This document shows, piece by piece, positions 43,284 through 52,688 of a stretch of DNA of 60,298 bases. Position 1 is the first letter of the stretch; the number at the start of each line of letters is the position of its first letter. The stretch lies in contig NZ_PNHL01000015.1 of assembly GCF_002871795.1 (NCBI RefSeq), positions 1-60,298 on the forward strand, in the 5' to 3' direction. Made by a program: the position numbers and the translations under genes. Source of the stretch: Brachybacterium sp. UMB0905 (GTDB lineage Bacteria > Actinomycetota > Actinomycetes > Actinomycetales > Dermabacteraceae). The notes under the pieces are model-generated. The model ran no database searches. It had not been told where the DNA came from and worked only from the letters and a program-made list of their open reading frames with translations.

Positions 43284-45098
43284 TCAGCCCTCCACGGGTG
43301 TGATCTCGCCGCGCAGCATCTTGAGGACCACGAAGTTGTCCGCGTACGGGGCGTTCTCGAGGATCGGATCGTCCTCCGTCGGGAAGCCCTGCACGCGCAC
43401 GCCCTCGAGCGCGGGGTTGTTCCCGTAGCGCTCGAACAGGGGGATGATCGGCAGCAGCTCGTTGAACGCGAGCGCGACCGCGGAGATGTTCTTCTTCTGC
43501 TCCTCCTCGTCCAGGCCCTGACCGGAGCGGGTCACCAGCTCCTCGAGGTCCACCGTGCCCTCGCTGGTCTCGACATCCTGCAGGGGGAAGTCGTAGCCCC
43601 TTCCGCCCTGGTTCTTCGCCAGCGGGATGTTGTGGACGAACAGGTCCGTGACAAAGGAGAAGTGCGGGTGCGGGTGCGCCGACGAGCCCCACGCCTGGAT
43701 CGCCATCTCGAAGTCACCCTTGTCGATGTCGATCGGCGCCTGCTTCTCATCCAGGGCGCGGGCGGTGACCGCGATGCCGAAGGAGGAGAACTGCTCGGCG
43801 ACGTTCTTGCCGGCCGCTGACCAGTCCGCGTAGGTCTGCGGGAACTGGATCTCGTAGGCCGCGGTCTTGCCCTCGGGGGTCTTCCAGGTTTCGCCGGACT
43901 TCGTCCATCCCGCCTCCTCGAGGAGGGCGGTCGCCTTCTCCGTGTCCTGCGCGTAGGGCTCGAGCTTGCCCTTGACCTCGTCTGTCAGCCACTGGTCCAC
44001 GAAGTTGTCGGAAAAGCCCACCATGTTCTCCACCGCCATGCCGGATTCGGCCAAGGAGACCTGGCCGATGGTCGCCCGGTCCAGCAGGTACGCGAATGCC
44101 CGGCGGGTGCGCACGTCCTTGAACTCGGGGAACTTCCCCTGATTCAGGTAGAGCGCAGGGCCGGAATACACCGGCGGCCGCAGAATCGTGTATCCGGCGG
44201 ATTCGAAGGGCTTCTCCGAGGCCGGGGCGAAGCCGTGTGTCGCATAGTCCACGTCGGTGGACTGGACCAGGGAGGTCACCTCGGTGGTCTCCCCGGCGTA
44301 GACGATGATGGTCTCGAACTTCACCGTGTCCGCGTTGAAGCCCTTGTCGTTGCGGCGCAAGGTGAGCTGGGTGTTGGTGATCGTGTCGTAGTCGAAGTCG
44401 TAGGGGCCCGAGACGATGACGTTCTCGGGTTTGAACTCTTGGAATTCGGTGCCGAGCTTCTCGCCATCCCCCTCGTCCATGGTTCCGCCGGCCTCGACGA
44501 TCTTCTGGGCCCGATCCGCCCACTCGCCGTACTGGGCGGTGGAGATGATGTTGGACTTCAGCACGTAGCGCTCGAGCACCGCGGGCGGATCCTCGAAGCT
44601 GATCACCACGGTCTTCTCATCGGGCGCCTCGAGGGCGGTGATGAAGTCCCAGGCGGGCGAGCGCTGGATGAACTGCACGTAGAACGTGGTCAGGTAGTCC
44701 TGCGACGTCAGCTTGGACCCGTCGCTCCAGGTCAGCCCCTCCTTGAGCGTGACGGTGAGGGTCTTGGCGTCCTGGTCCAGCTCATGGGACTCGGCGATGA
44801 GGTACTCCCACGTCTGGTCCGCCCACAGCCATAGGGCCGACGGCGGCACCAGCAGGTCCCGGTACGGGCTGTCGGCAAGGACCACGTTGGGCAGCCCCGC
44901 GTACGGCTGCGCGCCGACGTTGAAGTGCCCCTCGGGCGGCTGGTTGAACGGCCAGGCGGCGTGGAAGGTCCCTCCCGCACCGCCGCCTCCCCCGCCGCCG
45001 TCCGGCTCGGCAGGGGCGCAGGCGACCATGCCCGCGCCTGCGACGCTGGTCAATCCGACGGCCTTGAGGACATCGCGCCGACTCCAGGTGGTGCTCAT
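43284..45098 (-). CDS. Dpp/Opp-type ABC transporter solute-binding lipoprotein (family 5)
   Basis: A 604-residue SBP_bac_5 protein. SRRDVLKAVGLTSVAGAGMV then AC gives a twin-arginine-like signal and lipobox. A Gly8 spacer follows (DGGGGGGGAGG). Family blocks include LTWSDGSKLTSQDYLTTFYV, RTRRAFAYLLDRATIGQV and DKGDFEMAIQAWG. Binds peptides or, in some actinobacteria, oligosaccharides. gaaggag lies 5 nt before ATG. It is the last gene of its operon, whereas the binding protein usually comes first. Confidence 0.9.
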   Translation of the reverse strand: MSTTWSRRDVLKAVGLTSVAGAGMVACAPAEPDGGGGGGGAGGTFHAAWPFNQPPEGHFNVGAQPYAGLPNVVLADSPYRDLLVPPSALWLWADQTWEYLIAESHELDQDAKTLTVTLKEGLTWSDGSKLTSQDYLTTFYVQFIQRSPAWDFITALEAPDEKTVVISFEDPPAVLERYVLKSNIISTAQYGEWADRAQKIVEAGGTMDEGDGEKLGTEFQEFKPENVIVSGPYDFDYDTITNTQLTLRRNDKGFNADTVKFETIIVYAGETTEVTSLVQSTDVDYATHGFAPASEKPFESAGYTILRPPVYSGPALYLNQGKFPEFKDVRTRRAFAYLLDRATIGQVSLAESGMAVENMVGFSDNFVDQWLTDEVKGKLEPYAQDTEKATALLEEAGWTKSGETWKTPEGKTAAYEIQFPQTYADWSAAGKNVAEQFSSFGIAVTARALDEKQAPIDIDKGDFEMAIQAWGSSAHPHPHFSFVTDLFVHNIPLAKNQGGRGYDFPLQDVETSEGTVDLEELVTRSGQGLDEEEQKKNISAVALAFNELLPIIPLFERYGNNPALEGVRVQGFPTEDDPILENAPYADNFVVLKMLRGEITPVEG

Positions 45099-45400
45099 CG
45101 GTTCTCCTTCGTGGTGACGACATCGTCGTCGTGGTGGGGCTCCGCCGCGTCATCGTGACGGAGGTGGGCATCTCGGGCGGCCGATGCACCGTCCGAGGTC
45201 TCGTAGGGCAGAGCGGCACGGCGCGCGAGGAGCAGACGCACGAGCACGCTTCCGGCGACGGCGACCACGCCGAGCAGAAGCGCCAGCATCGCGACGACCC
45301 GCTCTGCAGTTCCGGCTCCGGTCAGGGGGAGCATGAGGGCCGCCCCGACCCCGATGAAACAGCCGAGCGACAGCAGTGCCCGGGTGGCGGTGTCGATCAC
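45095..45400 (-). CDS. Small two-helix membrane protein with His/Asp-rich tail
   Basis: A 101-residue protein: two transmembrane helices (about 7-27 and 33-58; ALLSLGCFIGVGAALMLPLT, VVAMLALLLGVVAVAGSVLV) and a charged tail with HLRHDDAAEPHHDDD (about residues 79-93) that could bind divalent metal. No family recognised. It overlaps both neighbours by 4 nt (ATGA), so it is translated with the ATPase and the binding protein of the importer. It may be an accessory subunit, but this is only a guess. Confidence 0.65.
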   Translation of the reverse strand: MIDTATRALLSLGCFIGVGAALMLPLTGAGTAERVVAMLALLLGVVAVAGSVLVRLLLARRAALPYETSDGASAARDAHLRHDDAAEPHHDDDVVTTKENR

Positions 45401-46497
45401 GGCGCGCCTCCTGCCGCGGGAGCTGCGACGGACCCCGAGGCGGCGGAGTTCCCTTCGCGACCGGCGCCCGCATCATCGGTGATGACGGTGCAGGCGACCT
45501 CTTGCGCAGCGGCACCGGGGGCAGTGAGCAGCTGCGGGACGGCTTGTCGGCAGCGGTCTTCAGCGAGTGGGCAGCGCGGGTGGAAGCTGCACCCCTCCGG
45601 CAGGTGGGCGAGGCTCGGAATCTCTGCGCTACGCAGACCTGCCGCGGGGTCGGGCTCGCGCACCAGGTCCGGATCGGGCTCCGGAACGGCCTCCAGCAGC
45701 GCCTTCGTATACGGGTGCTGGGGATTGTTGATCACCTGCGGGGTGGGGCCGGCTTCCACGATCCGCCCCAGGTACATCACCGCGGTGCGCCCCTCCCAGG
45801 CGAAGTACTTCGCCAGGGCGAGGTCATGCGTGATGTAGATGAAAGCGACGCCCTCCTCCTTCCGCAGCCGGGTGAGCATGTTCAGCAGGCTCACGCGGAT
45901 CGATACGTCGAGCATCGAGGTGGACTCGTCGGCGATCAGCAGCTTCGGGTTCAGGGTGAGCCCGCGCGCCACGGAGATGCGCTGGCGCTGACCGCCGGAG
46001 AGCTGGTGGGGGAACTTCTCGCGGTAGCTCTCCGGCGGGGTGAGGTCCACCCGCGTCAGCAGCTCGTCCACGGTCGCATCGACCTCGGCGCGGGTGCGGG
46101 CCAGGCCGTGGCGGCGCAGCGGGATCGAGAGAGTGGAGCGCACCGAACGGATCGGGTTGAGCGAGGCGTACGGGTCCTGGTGGATGTACTGCACGTCGCG
46201 GCGATAGCTGCGACGGTCCTGCCGGGACATGGCCTGCAGGTCCTGTCCGCGATAGCGCACAGCACCCGAGGTCGGTGCGGCCAGGCCCGCAGCAAGGCGC
46301 GCCGTGGTGGTCTTGCCGCTGCCGGATTCGCCCACCAGGCAGAGCACCTCCCCTTCGCCGACGGCCAGGGAGACATCGGAGACGGCCGGGAGGTCCTTGC
46401 CCTTAACGTGGAACACCTGGCACGCACCGTCGAGCTCGATGAGCGGCGGAGCCTCGGTGCCAGCACCGGGCACGATGTCCGCGCGGGAATCAGGCAC
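45397..46497 (-). CDS. Dpp/Opp ABC transporter ATPase (DppF/OppF type)
   Basis: A 366-residue ATPase: Walker A GESGSGKTT, signature LSGGQRQRISVARG, Walker B LLIADESTSMLD (Ser replaces the usual Pro after DE), switch His in YITHDLALAKYF. The C-terminal oligopeptide-transporter domain has the Cys pattern CSFHPRCPLAEDRC. It overlaps the DppD-type gene by 8 nt and works with it as a heterodimer. Confidence 0.92.
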   Translation of the reverse strand: MPDSRADIVPGAGTEAPPLIELDGACQVFHVKGKDLPAVSDVSLAVGEGEVLCLVGESGSGKTTTARLAAGLAAPTSGAVRYRGQDLQAMSRQDRRSYRRDVQYIHQDPYASLNPIRSVRSTLSIPLRRHGLARTRAEVDATVDELLTRVDLTPPESYREKFPHQLSGGQRQRISVARGLTLNPKLLIADESTSMLDVSIRVSLLNMLTRLRKEEGVAFIYITHDLALAKYFAWEGRTAVMYLGRIVEAGPTPQVINNPQHPYTKALLEAVPEPDPDLVREPDPAAGLRSAEIPSLAHLPEGCSFHPRCPLAEDRCRQAVPQLLTAPGAAAQEVACTVITDDAGAGREGNSAASGSVAAPAAGGAP

Positions 46498-47578
46498 GGG
46501 CGATCACCTTCCTCTCGTGATGCACCTGGTCATGGTGGATGCAGGCGGCAGCATGGGTCATGTCCCGCTCGCGCTGCTCGAGCGGGATGAGCGCAGGCTC
46601 GGCCTCCCGGCAGGCGTCGGTCACCAGCTCGCAGCGCGGTGCGAACGGGCAGCCAGGGGGAAGGGTGGCCAGTGACGGCGGGGCACCGGGGATCGAGGCG
46701 AGCTCGGGCAGATCACCTTTGACCGGCGGCACGGCGTTGATGAGCTTGGAGGTATAGGGGTGTCGAGGTGCAGAGAAGATGTCGCGCGTGGAGCCGGTCT
46801 CCACCACGGTCCCGGCATACATCGTGATGACGCGGTCGGCGAGCTCAGCTGCGAGCGCCAGGTCATGGGAGATGAAGATCATCGCGAAACGGTGGATTTC
46901 CCGCAGCTCAGCCAGCAGATCAATGACGGTGCGCTGGGTGAGGATGTCCAGTGCCGTGGTGGGCTCGTCCAACACCAGCAGGCGCGGGTTCAGCAGCAGC
47001 CCGGTGGCGATCAGGGCTCGCTGCTTCATTCCCCCGGAGAGCTCGTGCGGGTAGCTGGAGAGCACACGCGAGGGCTCCAGGCGCACCGAGCGCAGCGCTT
47101 CACCGGAGCGCTCGGCGATCTCGCGCCGCGAGATGCGGTGGGTGGCGTGATCGCGCAGGGTATCGGCCATCTGCTGGCCGACGGTGAGCACGGGGTTGAA
47201 GGCGTTCTGGGCGCCCTGGAACACCATGGCCGCCTCTGACCAGCGCCAGCGCCGCAGCTGGGAGGAGGTCATCGCGGTGACATCGCGCCGCTGGCCATCC
47301 TCCCCCGTGAACTCGATGCTGCCCCCGGTGATCTCCCCGAGGGTGGGCAGCAGGCGCAGCAGCGCGAGCCCCAGCGTGGTCTTGCCGCACCCGGATTCGC
47401 CCACCAGAGCCAGGGAGGTCTCGGGGTAGAGGTCGAAGCTCACGCCGCGCAGGGCCCGCACGCGCTGGTTCTTCCCGGTGCGGTAGGCGACCTCGAGGTC
47501 CCGCACCGACAGCACCGGGGCGTCCGGCGCGGAGCTGCGGTCATCGGCAGGGCGGGTGGAGGGGACAGTCGTGCTCAT
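46490..47578 (-). CDS. Dpp/Opp ABC transporter ATPase (DppD/OppD type)
   Basis: A 362-residue ATPase: Walker A GESGCGKTT, signature LSGGMKQRALIA, Walker B LLVLDEPTTALD, switch His in FISHDLALAAEL. C-terminal oligopeptide domain with CPFAPRCELVTDAC. The ATG begins at the last base of the upstream permease stop (TGATG), which fixes the start and indicates translational coupling. Confidence 0.92.
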   Translation of the reverse strand: MSTTVPSTRPADDRSSAPDAPVLSVRDLEVAYRTGKNQRVRALRGVSFDLYPETSLALVGESGCGKTTLGLALLRLLPTLGEITGGSIEFTGEDGQRRDVTAMTSSQLRRWRWSEAAMVFQGAQNAFNPVLTVGQQMADTLRDHATHRISRREIAERSGEALRSVRLEPSRVLSSYPHELSGGMKQRALIATGLLLNPRLLVLDEPTTALDILTQRTVIDLLAELREIHRFAMIFISHDLALAAELADRVITMYAGTVVETGSTRDIFSAPRHPYTSKLINAVPPVKGDLPELASIPGAPPSLATLPPGCPFAPRCELVTDACREAEPALIPLEQRERDMTHAAACIHHDQVHHERKVIARA

Positions 47579-48495
47579 CAGCGCTCCCTGAGTCGGGGGT
47601 TGAGGATCTCCTCGAGGGTGCGGGTGAGGAGGATCAGTCCCAGCTGGAGCAGCACGATCATCGTCACCGGCGCGATGATGTACGGCATAGCATCGGGGTT
47701 GAACATTGCCCCGGCGGTCCACGCGTCGTTGATCATGATCCCCCAGTTGGAGCCCTTCTGCGGGGCCAGGCCCAGCAGGTACATGCCGACCATCGCGTAG
47801 ATCGCGTTGGTGACGGCGATGATGAAGTTGATGAGGATGTAGCTGGCCATGTTCGGGACGATCTCGCCGAAGACGATGCGCACCCAGCCCACGTCCAGCA
47901 GCTGCGCGGCCTCCACGAACTCCCGCTCCTTGAGGGAGAGCACCTGCGCGCGGATGGACCGCATGAGCACCGGCCAGCTGAGCATGCCGATGATCAGCGC
48001 CAGCAGCAGGGGGGAATCCAGCTTGTAGAAGGCGCCCACCACGGCGAGCAGAACAATCTGCGGGACCGTCATGACGATGTCGGTGATCTGCAGCATCAGC
48101 GCATCGAAGCGGCCGCCGAAATACCCGGCGAGGGCGCCGATGGACACGGCGATCACGGTGGTGATCACGGCGGCGAGGAAGCCGACCATGAGCACGGTGC
48201 GGCCACCGGTGACCAGCAGATGGAACGTGTCCTTCCCACCGCCTTCGAGACCGAGCCAGTGCTCGGCACTGGGCGCCTCCCAGGCCCGGGACGGGTCACC
48301 GGTCACACGCGTGCCCATGATGAGCGGTCCCAGCAGCGACAGCAGCACGATCGCAGCGACCAGGCACAGGCCCCCGAACCCGGACCACGACCGGGTGAGC
48401 TCATTGAACAGGCGGCGCAGCGGACTGACGCCGGAGGCCTTGGACTGGGTGGGCAGGGCGTCAGTGGTGCCTGCCGAGGGTGCCGTGGCGGTCAT
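47578..48495 (-). CDS. Dpp/Opp ABC transporter permease (DppC type)
   Basis: A 305-residue permease: a cytoplasmic N-terminal tail of about 38 residues, a first helix GLCLVAAIVLLSLLGPLIMG, then the five-helix core (VLMVGFLAAVITTVIAVSIG; IVMTVPQIVLLAVVGAF; LLALIIGMLSWPVLMRS) with EAA-type loop FVEAAQLLDVGWVRIVFGEI. Overlaps the DppB-type gene by 4 nt. Confidence 0.92.
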   Translation of the reverse strand: MTATAPSAGTTDALPTQSKASGVSPLRRLFNELTRSWSGFGGLCLVAAIVLLSLLGPLIMGTRVTGDPSRAWEAPSAEHWLGLEGGGKDTFHLLVTGGRTVLMVGFLAAVITTVIAVSIGALAGYFGGRFDALMLQITDIVMTVPQIVLLAVVGAFYKLDSPLLLALIIGMLSWPVLMRSIRAQVLSLKEREFVEAAQLLDVGWVRIVFGEIVPNMASYILINFIIAVTNAIYAMVGMYLLGLAPQKGSNWGIMINDAWTAGAMFNPDAMPYIIAPVTMIVLLQLGLILLTRTLEEILNPRLRER

Positions 48496-49655
48496 GCCGC
48501 TCCTCCTTCGCCCAGACGGATCCTCGGGTCGAGTGCCGCATTGACGAGGTCAGCGGCGAGGTTGGCGAGCACGACGGTGATGGTGACCACGAGCAGCACA
48601 CCCTGGATCGTCGGGTAGTCGCGGGAGTTGATCGACTCGAACAGCAGCAGACCCACGCCCCGGTAGGAGAAGGTCTGTTCGACGAAGATCGCACCCCCGA
48701 CGATGAAGCCGGCCTGAGTGGCGATCTGTGCGATGAGGGGCAGCAGGGCGTTGCGGCCCACATAGTTGGTCTGGATCCGCACGTCCTTGAGGCCGCGGGC
48801 GCGAGCCACGGTGACGTAGTCCTCGCCGAGCACCTGCGTGGTGGATGCCTTCATGATGAGCGCCCAGGTGCCGAGGGTGGTGAGGATGTAGGTGATCATC
48901 GGCAGTGTCGCGTGGTAGCCGATGTCGGAGAGGAAGCGGAAAGACAGCTCTGGGGAGACGCCCGGACTGACGTTGCCGCGCATACGCGTGTAATCGATGA
49001 CGCCCAGTTGCACGGCACCGACCACGACGATCAGGATCGCGAGCAGGTAGTTGGGGATCGCGTGGAAGCCGGAACCGATGATGGACACGGCGTGGTCGAT
49101 GATCCCGCCGCGTCGGTAGGCCATGATCATCCCCAGCAGAAGGCCGACGGTGATGGAGATGATCAGGGCCATGCCCACGCTGTAAAGGGTCCACGGCAGG
49201 TACTCGGCGATCTTCTCTGCGACGCCGACACCGGGGGTGGCGATCGATGTGCCGAGGTCCCCGCGCAGCAGACCGCCGAGATAGTCGAGGTACTGGCGCC
49301 ACAGCGGAGTCGAGGGGTCGAAGCGGAAGTAGGCGAGCGCCTCGCGGCTGGCCTGGTCGTAGGACTTGCCGTACAGCGCGATCTGCTGGTTGATGTACAC
49401 CTCGACGGGGTTGCCGGGCAGCAGCCGTACCAGCAGGAACACGCCAGAGGCCACCACCCAGATCACGAAGACGGCACGCACCAGTCGGCGCAGAACGTAG
49501 GAGTGGTAGATCCGCTGCGCGAGAGGGCGCCGGCGTCGTGCGATCGCTTGGGGCTCAGGATGCGCCTCTACGGCCTGAGCCTTGAGGTCAGCGCCGTCCT
49601 CTGGAGGGCGGGCATCGCGACCTCCCCGGAGGGTCGGAACATCAGCGTTCATCAT
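48492..49655 (-). CDS. Dpp/Opp ABC transporter permease (DppB type)
   Basis: A 387-residue permease, first gene of the six-gene importer operon. A long polar N-terminal tail (about 55 residues) precedes YVLRRLVRAVFVIWVVASGV and the periplasmic loop LLPGNPVEVYINQQ. Core helices and the EAA loop DYVTVARARGLKDVRIQTNY follow. Two adjacent ATGs follow gaggag; the second (49652) has the better spacing. The promoter should lie in the 234-nt spacer shared with the DedA gene. Confidence 0.9.
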   Translation of the reverse strand: MMNADVPTLRGGRDARPPEDGADLKAQAVEAHPEPQAIARRRRPLAQRIYHSYVLRRLVRAVFVIWVVASGVFLLVRLLPGNPVEVYINQQIALYGKSYDQASREALAYFRFDPSTPLWRQYLDYLGGLLRGDLGTSIATPGVGVAEKIAEYLPWTLYSVGMALIISITVGLLLGMIMAYRRGGIIDHAVSIIGSGFHAIPNYLLAILIVVVGAVQLGVIDYTRMRGNVSPGVSPELSFRFLSDIGYHATLPMITYILTTLGTWALIMKASTTQVLGEDYVTVARARGLKDVRIQTNYVGRNALLPLIAQIATQAGFIVGGAIFVEQTFSYRGVGLLLFESINSRDYPTIQGVLLVVTITVVLANLAADLVNAALDPRIRLGEGGAA

Positions 49656-49889
49656 TCTCCTCAGCGAAACGGCACGACGATGACGGCACTGTAGAGCACA
49701 TCACACTCATCCTGATAATCGGTCCCGAGACTCGGCGTGCTGCGGCACGCGCCCGGTTCGCGGCACAGGTGTCGGCTCACGCCGCCCTATCGGGCCCCGC
49801 CGCCCATTCGTGTTCACCTGCTCGCCACCGCGCGTCAGTAGCGTGCCGCGCAGAATGCCGCTCGCACGCACGATGGGGAGGGGGCGAGC

Positions 49890-50522
49890 ATGGACCTGGC
49901 CGCATGGGCGATCGCCGTCATGGAGTTCCTGGGCGGGCCCGGAACTATGCTGGTCATCGCTGCGGAAGCGCTGTTCCCGCCGATTCCCGGGGAGATCCTG
50001 CTGCCGTTCGCGGGGGTGACGGCGGCGGAGAACCACCAGCATGTGCTGGTGCCGATCGCGTGGACCACCGCCGGGTCGGTGCTCGGCGGGCTCGGGGTGT
50101 ACAGCGTGGGGCGGGCCCTGGGGCTGCGGCGCACGCGGGCGCTCGTGCAGCGGCTGCCGCTGCTGGAGGAGAGCGACGTGGATGCGGCGATGCGTTTCTT
50201 CGACCGCTACGGCTTTCCCGCCGTGGCGATCGCGCGCTTCGTGCCGATGGTGCGCACGTTCATCTCCATCCCGGCGGGCATCGAGAACATGCCGGTCTGG
50301 CTGTTCGCCCTGGCCACGGGCCTGGGGTCAGGGATCTGGAATGCCCTGTTCGTGGTGGCCGGTTACTTCTTCGGGATCGCCGGCGGGGAGGCACTCGAAG
50401 GATTCGTGCGCCTGTATTCGGGTGTGGTCGCGGCGATCGGGATCATCGGCGGGATCGGGTTCCTGGCCAAGCGCCTGCGGGACCGGCGGCGCCAGCGCGA
50501 AGAGACGGCCGACGCCGGGTGA
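49890..50522 (+). CDS. DedA-family membrane protein
   Basis: A 210-residue DedA protein, a family implicated in lipid-carrier (undecaprenyl phosphate or phospholipid) flipping. Characteristic residues: acidic/Pro-rich ALFPPIPGEILLPFAG, the FFDRYGFPAVAIARFVPMVR segment with its essential Args, and TFISIPAGIENMPVWLF. gggagggg lies before ATG. Single gene, divergent from the importer operon and convergent with GH2. Confidence 0.92.
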   Translation: MDLAAWAIAVMEFLGGPGTMLVIAAEALFPPIPGEILLPFAGVTAAENHQHVLVPIAWTTAGSVLGGLGVYSVGRALGLRRTRALVQRLPLLEESDVDAAMRFFDRYGFPAVAIARFVPMVRTFISIPAGIENMPVWLFALATGLGSGIWNALFVVAGYFFGIAGGEALEGFVRLYSGVVAAIGIIGGIGFLAKRLRDRRRQREETADAG

Positions 50523-50570
50523 GGGCTGGGAACGGCGGCGCCGCACCCGGCACCACCGCCCCGCCTGACC

Positions 50571-52562
50571 TCACTCCTTCTCGTACGCCGCGGACTGCTC
50601 GAGCACCGCGCGCAGCCGCGCGAGGTCGAGCTTGCGGGAGCGATCGAAGGCGACCACGCCGTTCTTCTCCTGGAACACGTCGGTGAGCTGCGTGTAGCAC
50701 AGGCCGAACATGTCGGGGTCCTCCATGAGCACGGCGGTGAGCCCGGCGAAGCGCTCGTACAGCTCTTCGACGTCGAGCACCCGCTGCCCATAGCCCCAGG
50801 ACTCAGCCTGATCCACACCTTCGCCGCCGTTCGCATCGGCCCGAGCCGCGGCGCGCCTGGCCTCTTCCTCGTTCCACCAGATCCCGCCGTATTCGGAGAC
50901 GAAGAACGGCTGGCCGGCGTAGGGAATGGAGAAGGTGCCGTCCATGTGCGGGCGGGTCAGCTCAGGCAGGTGCGCACGGTTGAGGAACGGATCCCCGTCG
51001 GCCAGTCCCGCCTGCTCGCGCCGGAATGCCTGCGGGTCCTGCTCGTAGGAGTGTGAGTCGTACACGTCGGCGCCGCGCACGCGGTGGGAGTACCCGGAGG
51101 CATCCAGCACGGGCCGGGAGGGATCGGCGAGCTTGGTCGCGTTGTACATCGCGTGGGTGACGTCATCGAGCACGGTGATCTCATCGTGCAGCGCCTGGTG
51201 GGTTTCGTTCAGGGGGCACCAGCCGATGATTGCGGGGTGGTTGATGTCCCGCTGGACAGCCTCGACCCACTGGGCGACGAACGACGCGGTGGGCTGTTGG
51301 TTGTGGCCGACGGGTCCGAGCCCGCTGACGCCCCAGTCCCCGAACTCGCCCCAGACGAGGTATCCGTGCAGGTCCGACCAGTAGAGCATGCGCTCTTCGA
51401 AGACCTTTTCGTGCAGGCGCGCCCCGTTGAACCCGGCTTCGAGCGCGATCGCGATATCCTCGCGGATCGCGGCGTCCGACGGGGCGGTCATCAGGGAGCT
51501 CGCCCAGTACCCCTGGTCCAGGACGAGGCGCTGGAATACCTTGCGGCCGTTGATGCGGAACTCGCGGCCATCGAGGCTGGTGGAGCGCAGCCCCGCGTAG
51601 GAGTGCACCTCATCGAGCACCTGCCCGTCGGCGTCCACCAGACGCATCGTGAGGGCGTACAGCTCCGGCGCGCCGGGCGCCCAGACGCGCACATGCTCGG
51701 TGGGGATCACGAGCTGAAGGTGCGGCGCGAGGTCGAGGTCCGCGCGGATGCTGGCCTCAGCGACGACGTCCCCGCCGGGGACGGCGGCCTGCGCCTCGAG
51801 GCGGCTGCCGGGCACCGCGCGCGTCAGCGGCACGTCGATCGCGAAGGCGTCGGCCGCCAGCTGCGGGAGGATCCGCAGGGAACGGATCGCGGCCTGCGGC
51901 ACGCCTTCGAGCCAGACGGTCTGCCAGATGCCGGTGGTGCGGGTGTACTGGCAGTGGGTGTTGGCTGTCCAGGTGGCCTGCTTGCCGCGGGCCTGCGCGG
52001 CGTCTCGCGGGTCGCGGGCGCGCACCACGATCTCCACCTCATCCCCGGCCTCCACCTCATCCCCGGCGGCGGCGATGCCGGTGAGGTCGGCGCTGAAGGG
52101 GGTGAAGCCTCCGCGGTGCCGGGCGACCTCCTGGCCGTTCGCCCACACGGTCGCGTCATGATCCACGGCGCCAAAGTGGAGGATGGGCCGACGGCCCGCC
52201 CAGTCGGCCGGGATCGTGACGACGCGGCGGTACCAGACGGCCTCGAGGAAGTCGGTGTCGGCGATCCCGGAGTCCTCGGACTCGGGGGCGAACGGCACGG
52301 TGATGCTGCGGCTGTAGGGCTCGGTGAGCAGGCCGCGGTCGATCCCGGAGTCCCCGCGGTCGATCTCGAAGTCCCAGGTGCCGTTGAGGTTCAGCCAGGT
52401 GGGGCGCCACAGCTGGGGGCGCGGATGCTCGGGGCGCGGCACATCGGCGGCGGCGGAGAGCGGGGGTTCGAGGTGGGTGGCGAGCTCGGTGGCGCGATCC
52501 AGCAGGTCGGTGAGGCCGACGGTCGGCTGGGCGGCGGAGTCGGGCTGGGCTCGGTCAGGCAC
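50571..52562 (-). CDS. GH2-family glycoside hydrolase
   Basis: A 663-residue retaining glycosidase of the β-galactosidase/mannosidase/glucuronidase superfamily. Sugar-binding N-terminal domain (WLNLNGTWDFEID; AVWYRRVVTIPADW; RTTGIWQTVWLEGV), immunoglobulin-like middle, then TIM barrel with acid/base Glu453 (GWCPLNETHQ) and nucleophile Glu557 (FFVSEYGGIWW). No signal peptide; cytoplasmic. GTG with gaggagg 5 nt upstream is the start. It follows the LacI gene on the same strand and lies next to a divergent sugar importer, so it probably hydrolyses the imported oligosaccharide. Confidence 0.9.
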   Translation of the reverse strand: MPDRAQPDSAAQPTVGLTDLLDRATELATHLEPPLSAAADVPRPEHPRPQLWRPTWLNLNGTWDFEIDRGDSGIDRGLLTEPYSRSITVPFAPESEDSGIADTDFLEAVWYRRVVTIPADWAGRRPILHFGAVDHDATVWANGQEVARHRGGFTPFSADLTGIAAAGDEVEAGDEVEIVVRARDPRDAAQARGKQATWTANTHCQYTRTTGIWQTVWLEGVPQAAIRSLRILPQLAADAFAIDVPLTRAVPGSRLEAQAAVPGGDVVAEASIRADLDLAPHLQLVIPTEHVRVWAPGAPELYALTMRLVDADGQVLDEVHSYAGLRSTSLDGREFRINGRKVFQRLVLDQGYWASSLMTAPSDAAIREDIAIALEAGFNGARLHEKVFEERMLYWSDLHGYLVWGEFGDWGVSGLGPVGHNQQPTASFVAQWVEAVQRDINHPAIIGWCPLNETHQALHDEITVLDDVTHAMYNATKLADPSRPVLDASGYSHRVRGADVYDSHSYEQDPQAFRREQAGLADGDPFLNRAHLPELTRPHMDGTFSIPYAGQPFFVSEYGGIWWNEEEARRAAARADANGGEGVDQAESWGYGQRVLDVEELYERFAGLTAVLMEDPDMFGLCYTQLTDVFQEKNGVVAFDRSRKLDLARLRAVLEQSAAYEKE

Positions 52563-52688
52563 GGGGACCTCCTCGGTCGCGGGTCTGCGCGCGGTCCATT
52601 CCGCGGCGATGCATCCATCGAACCGCACTTTCCCCCGGATTGCAACGTGGGAATCCCGAGCGTTAACAAGGGTGCCGTTGGGGGTTTC

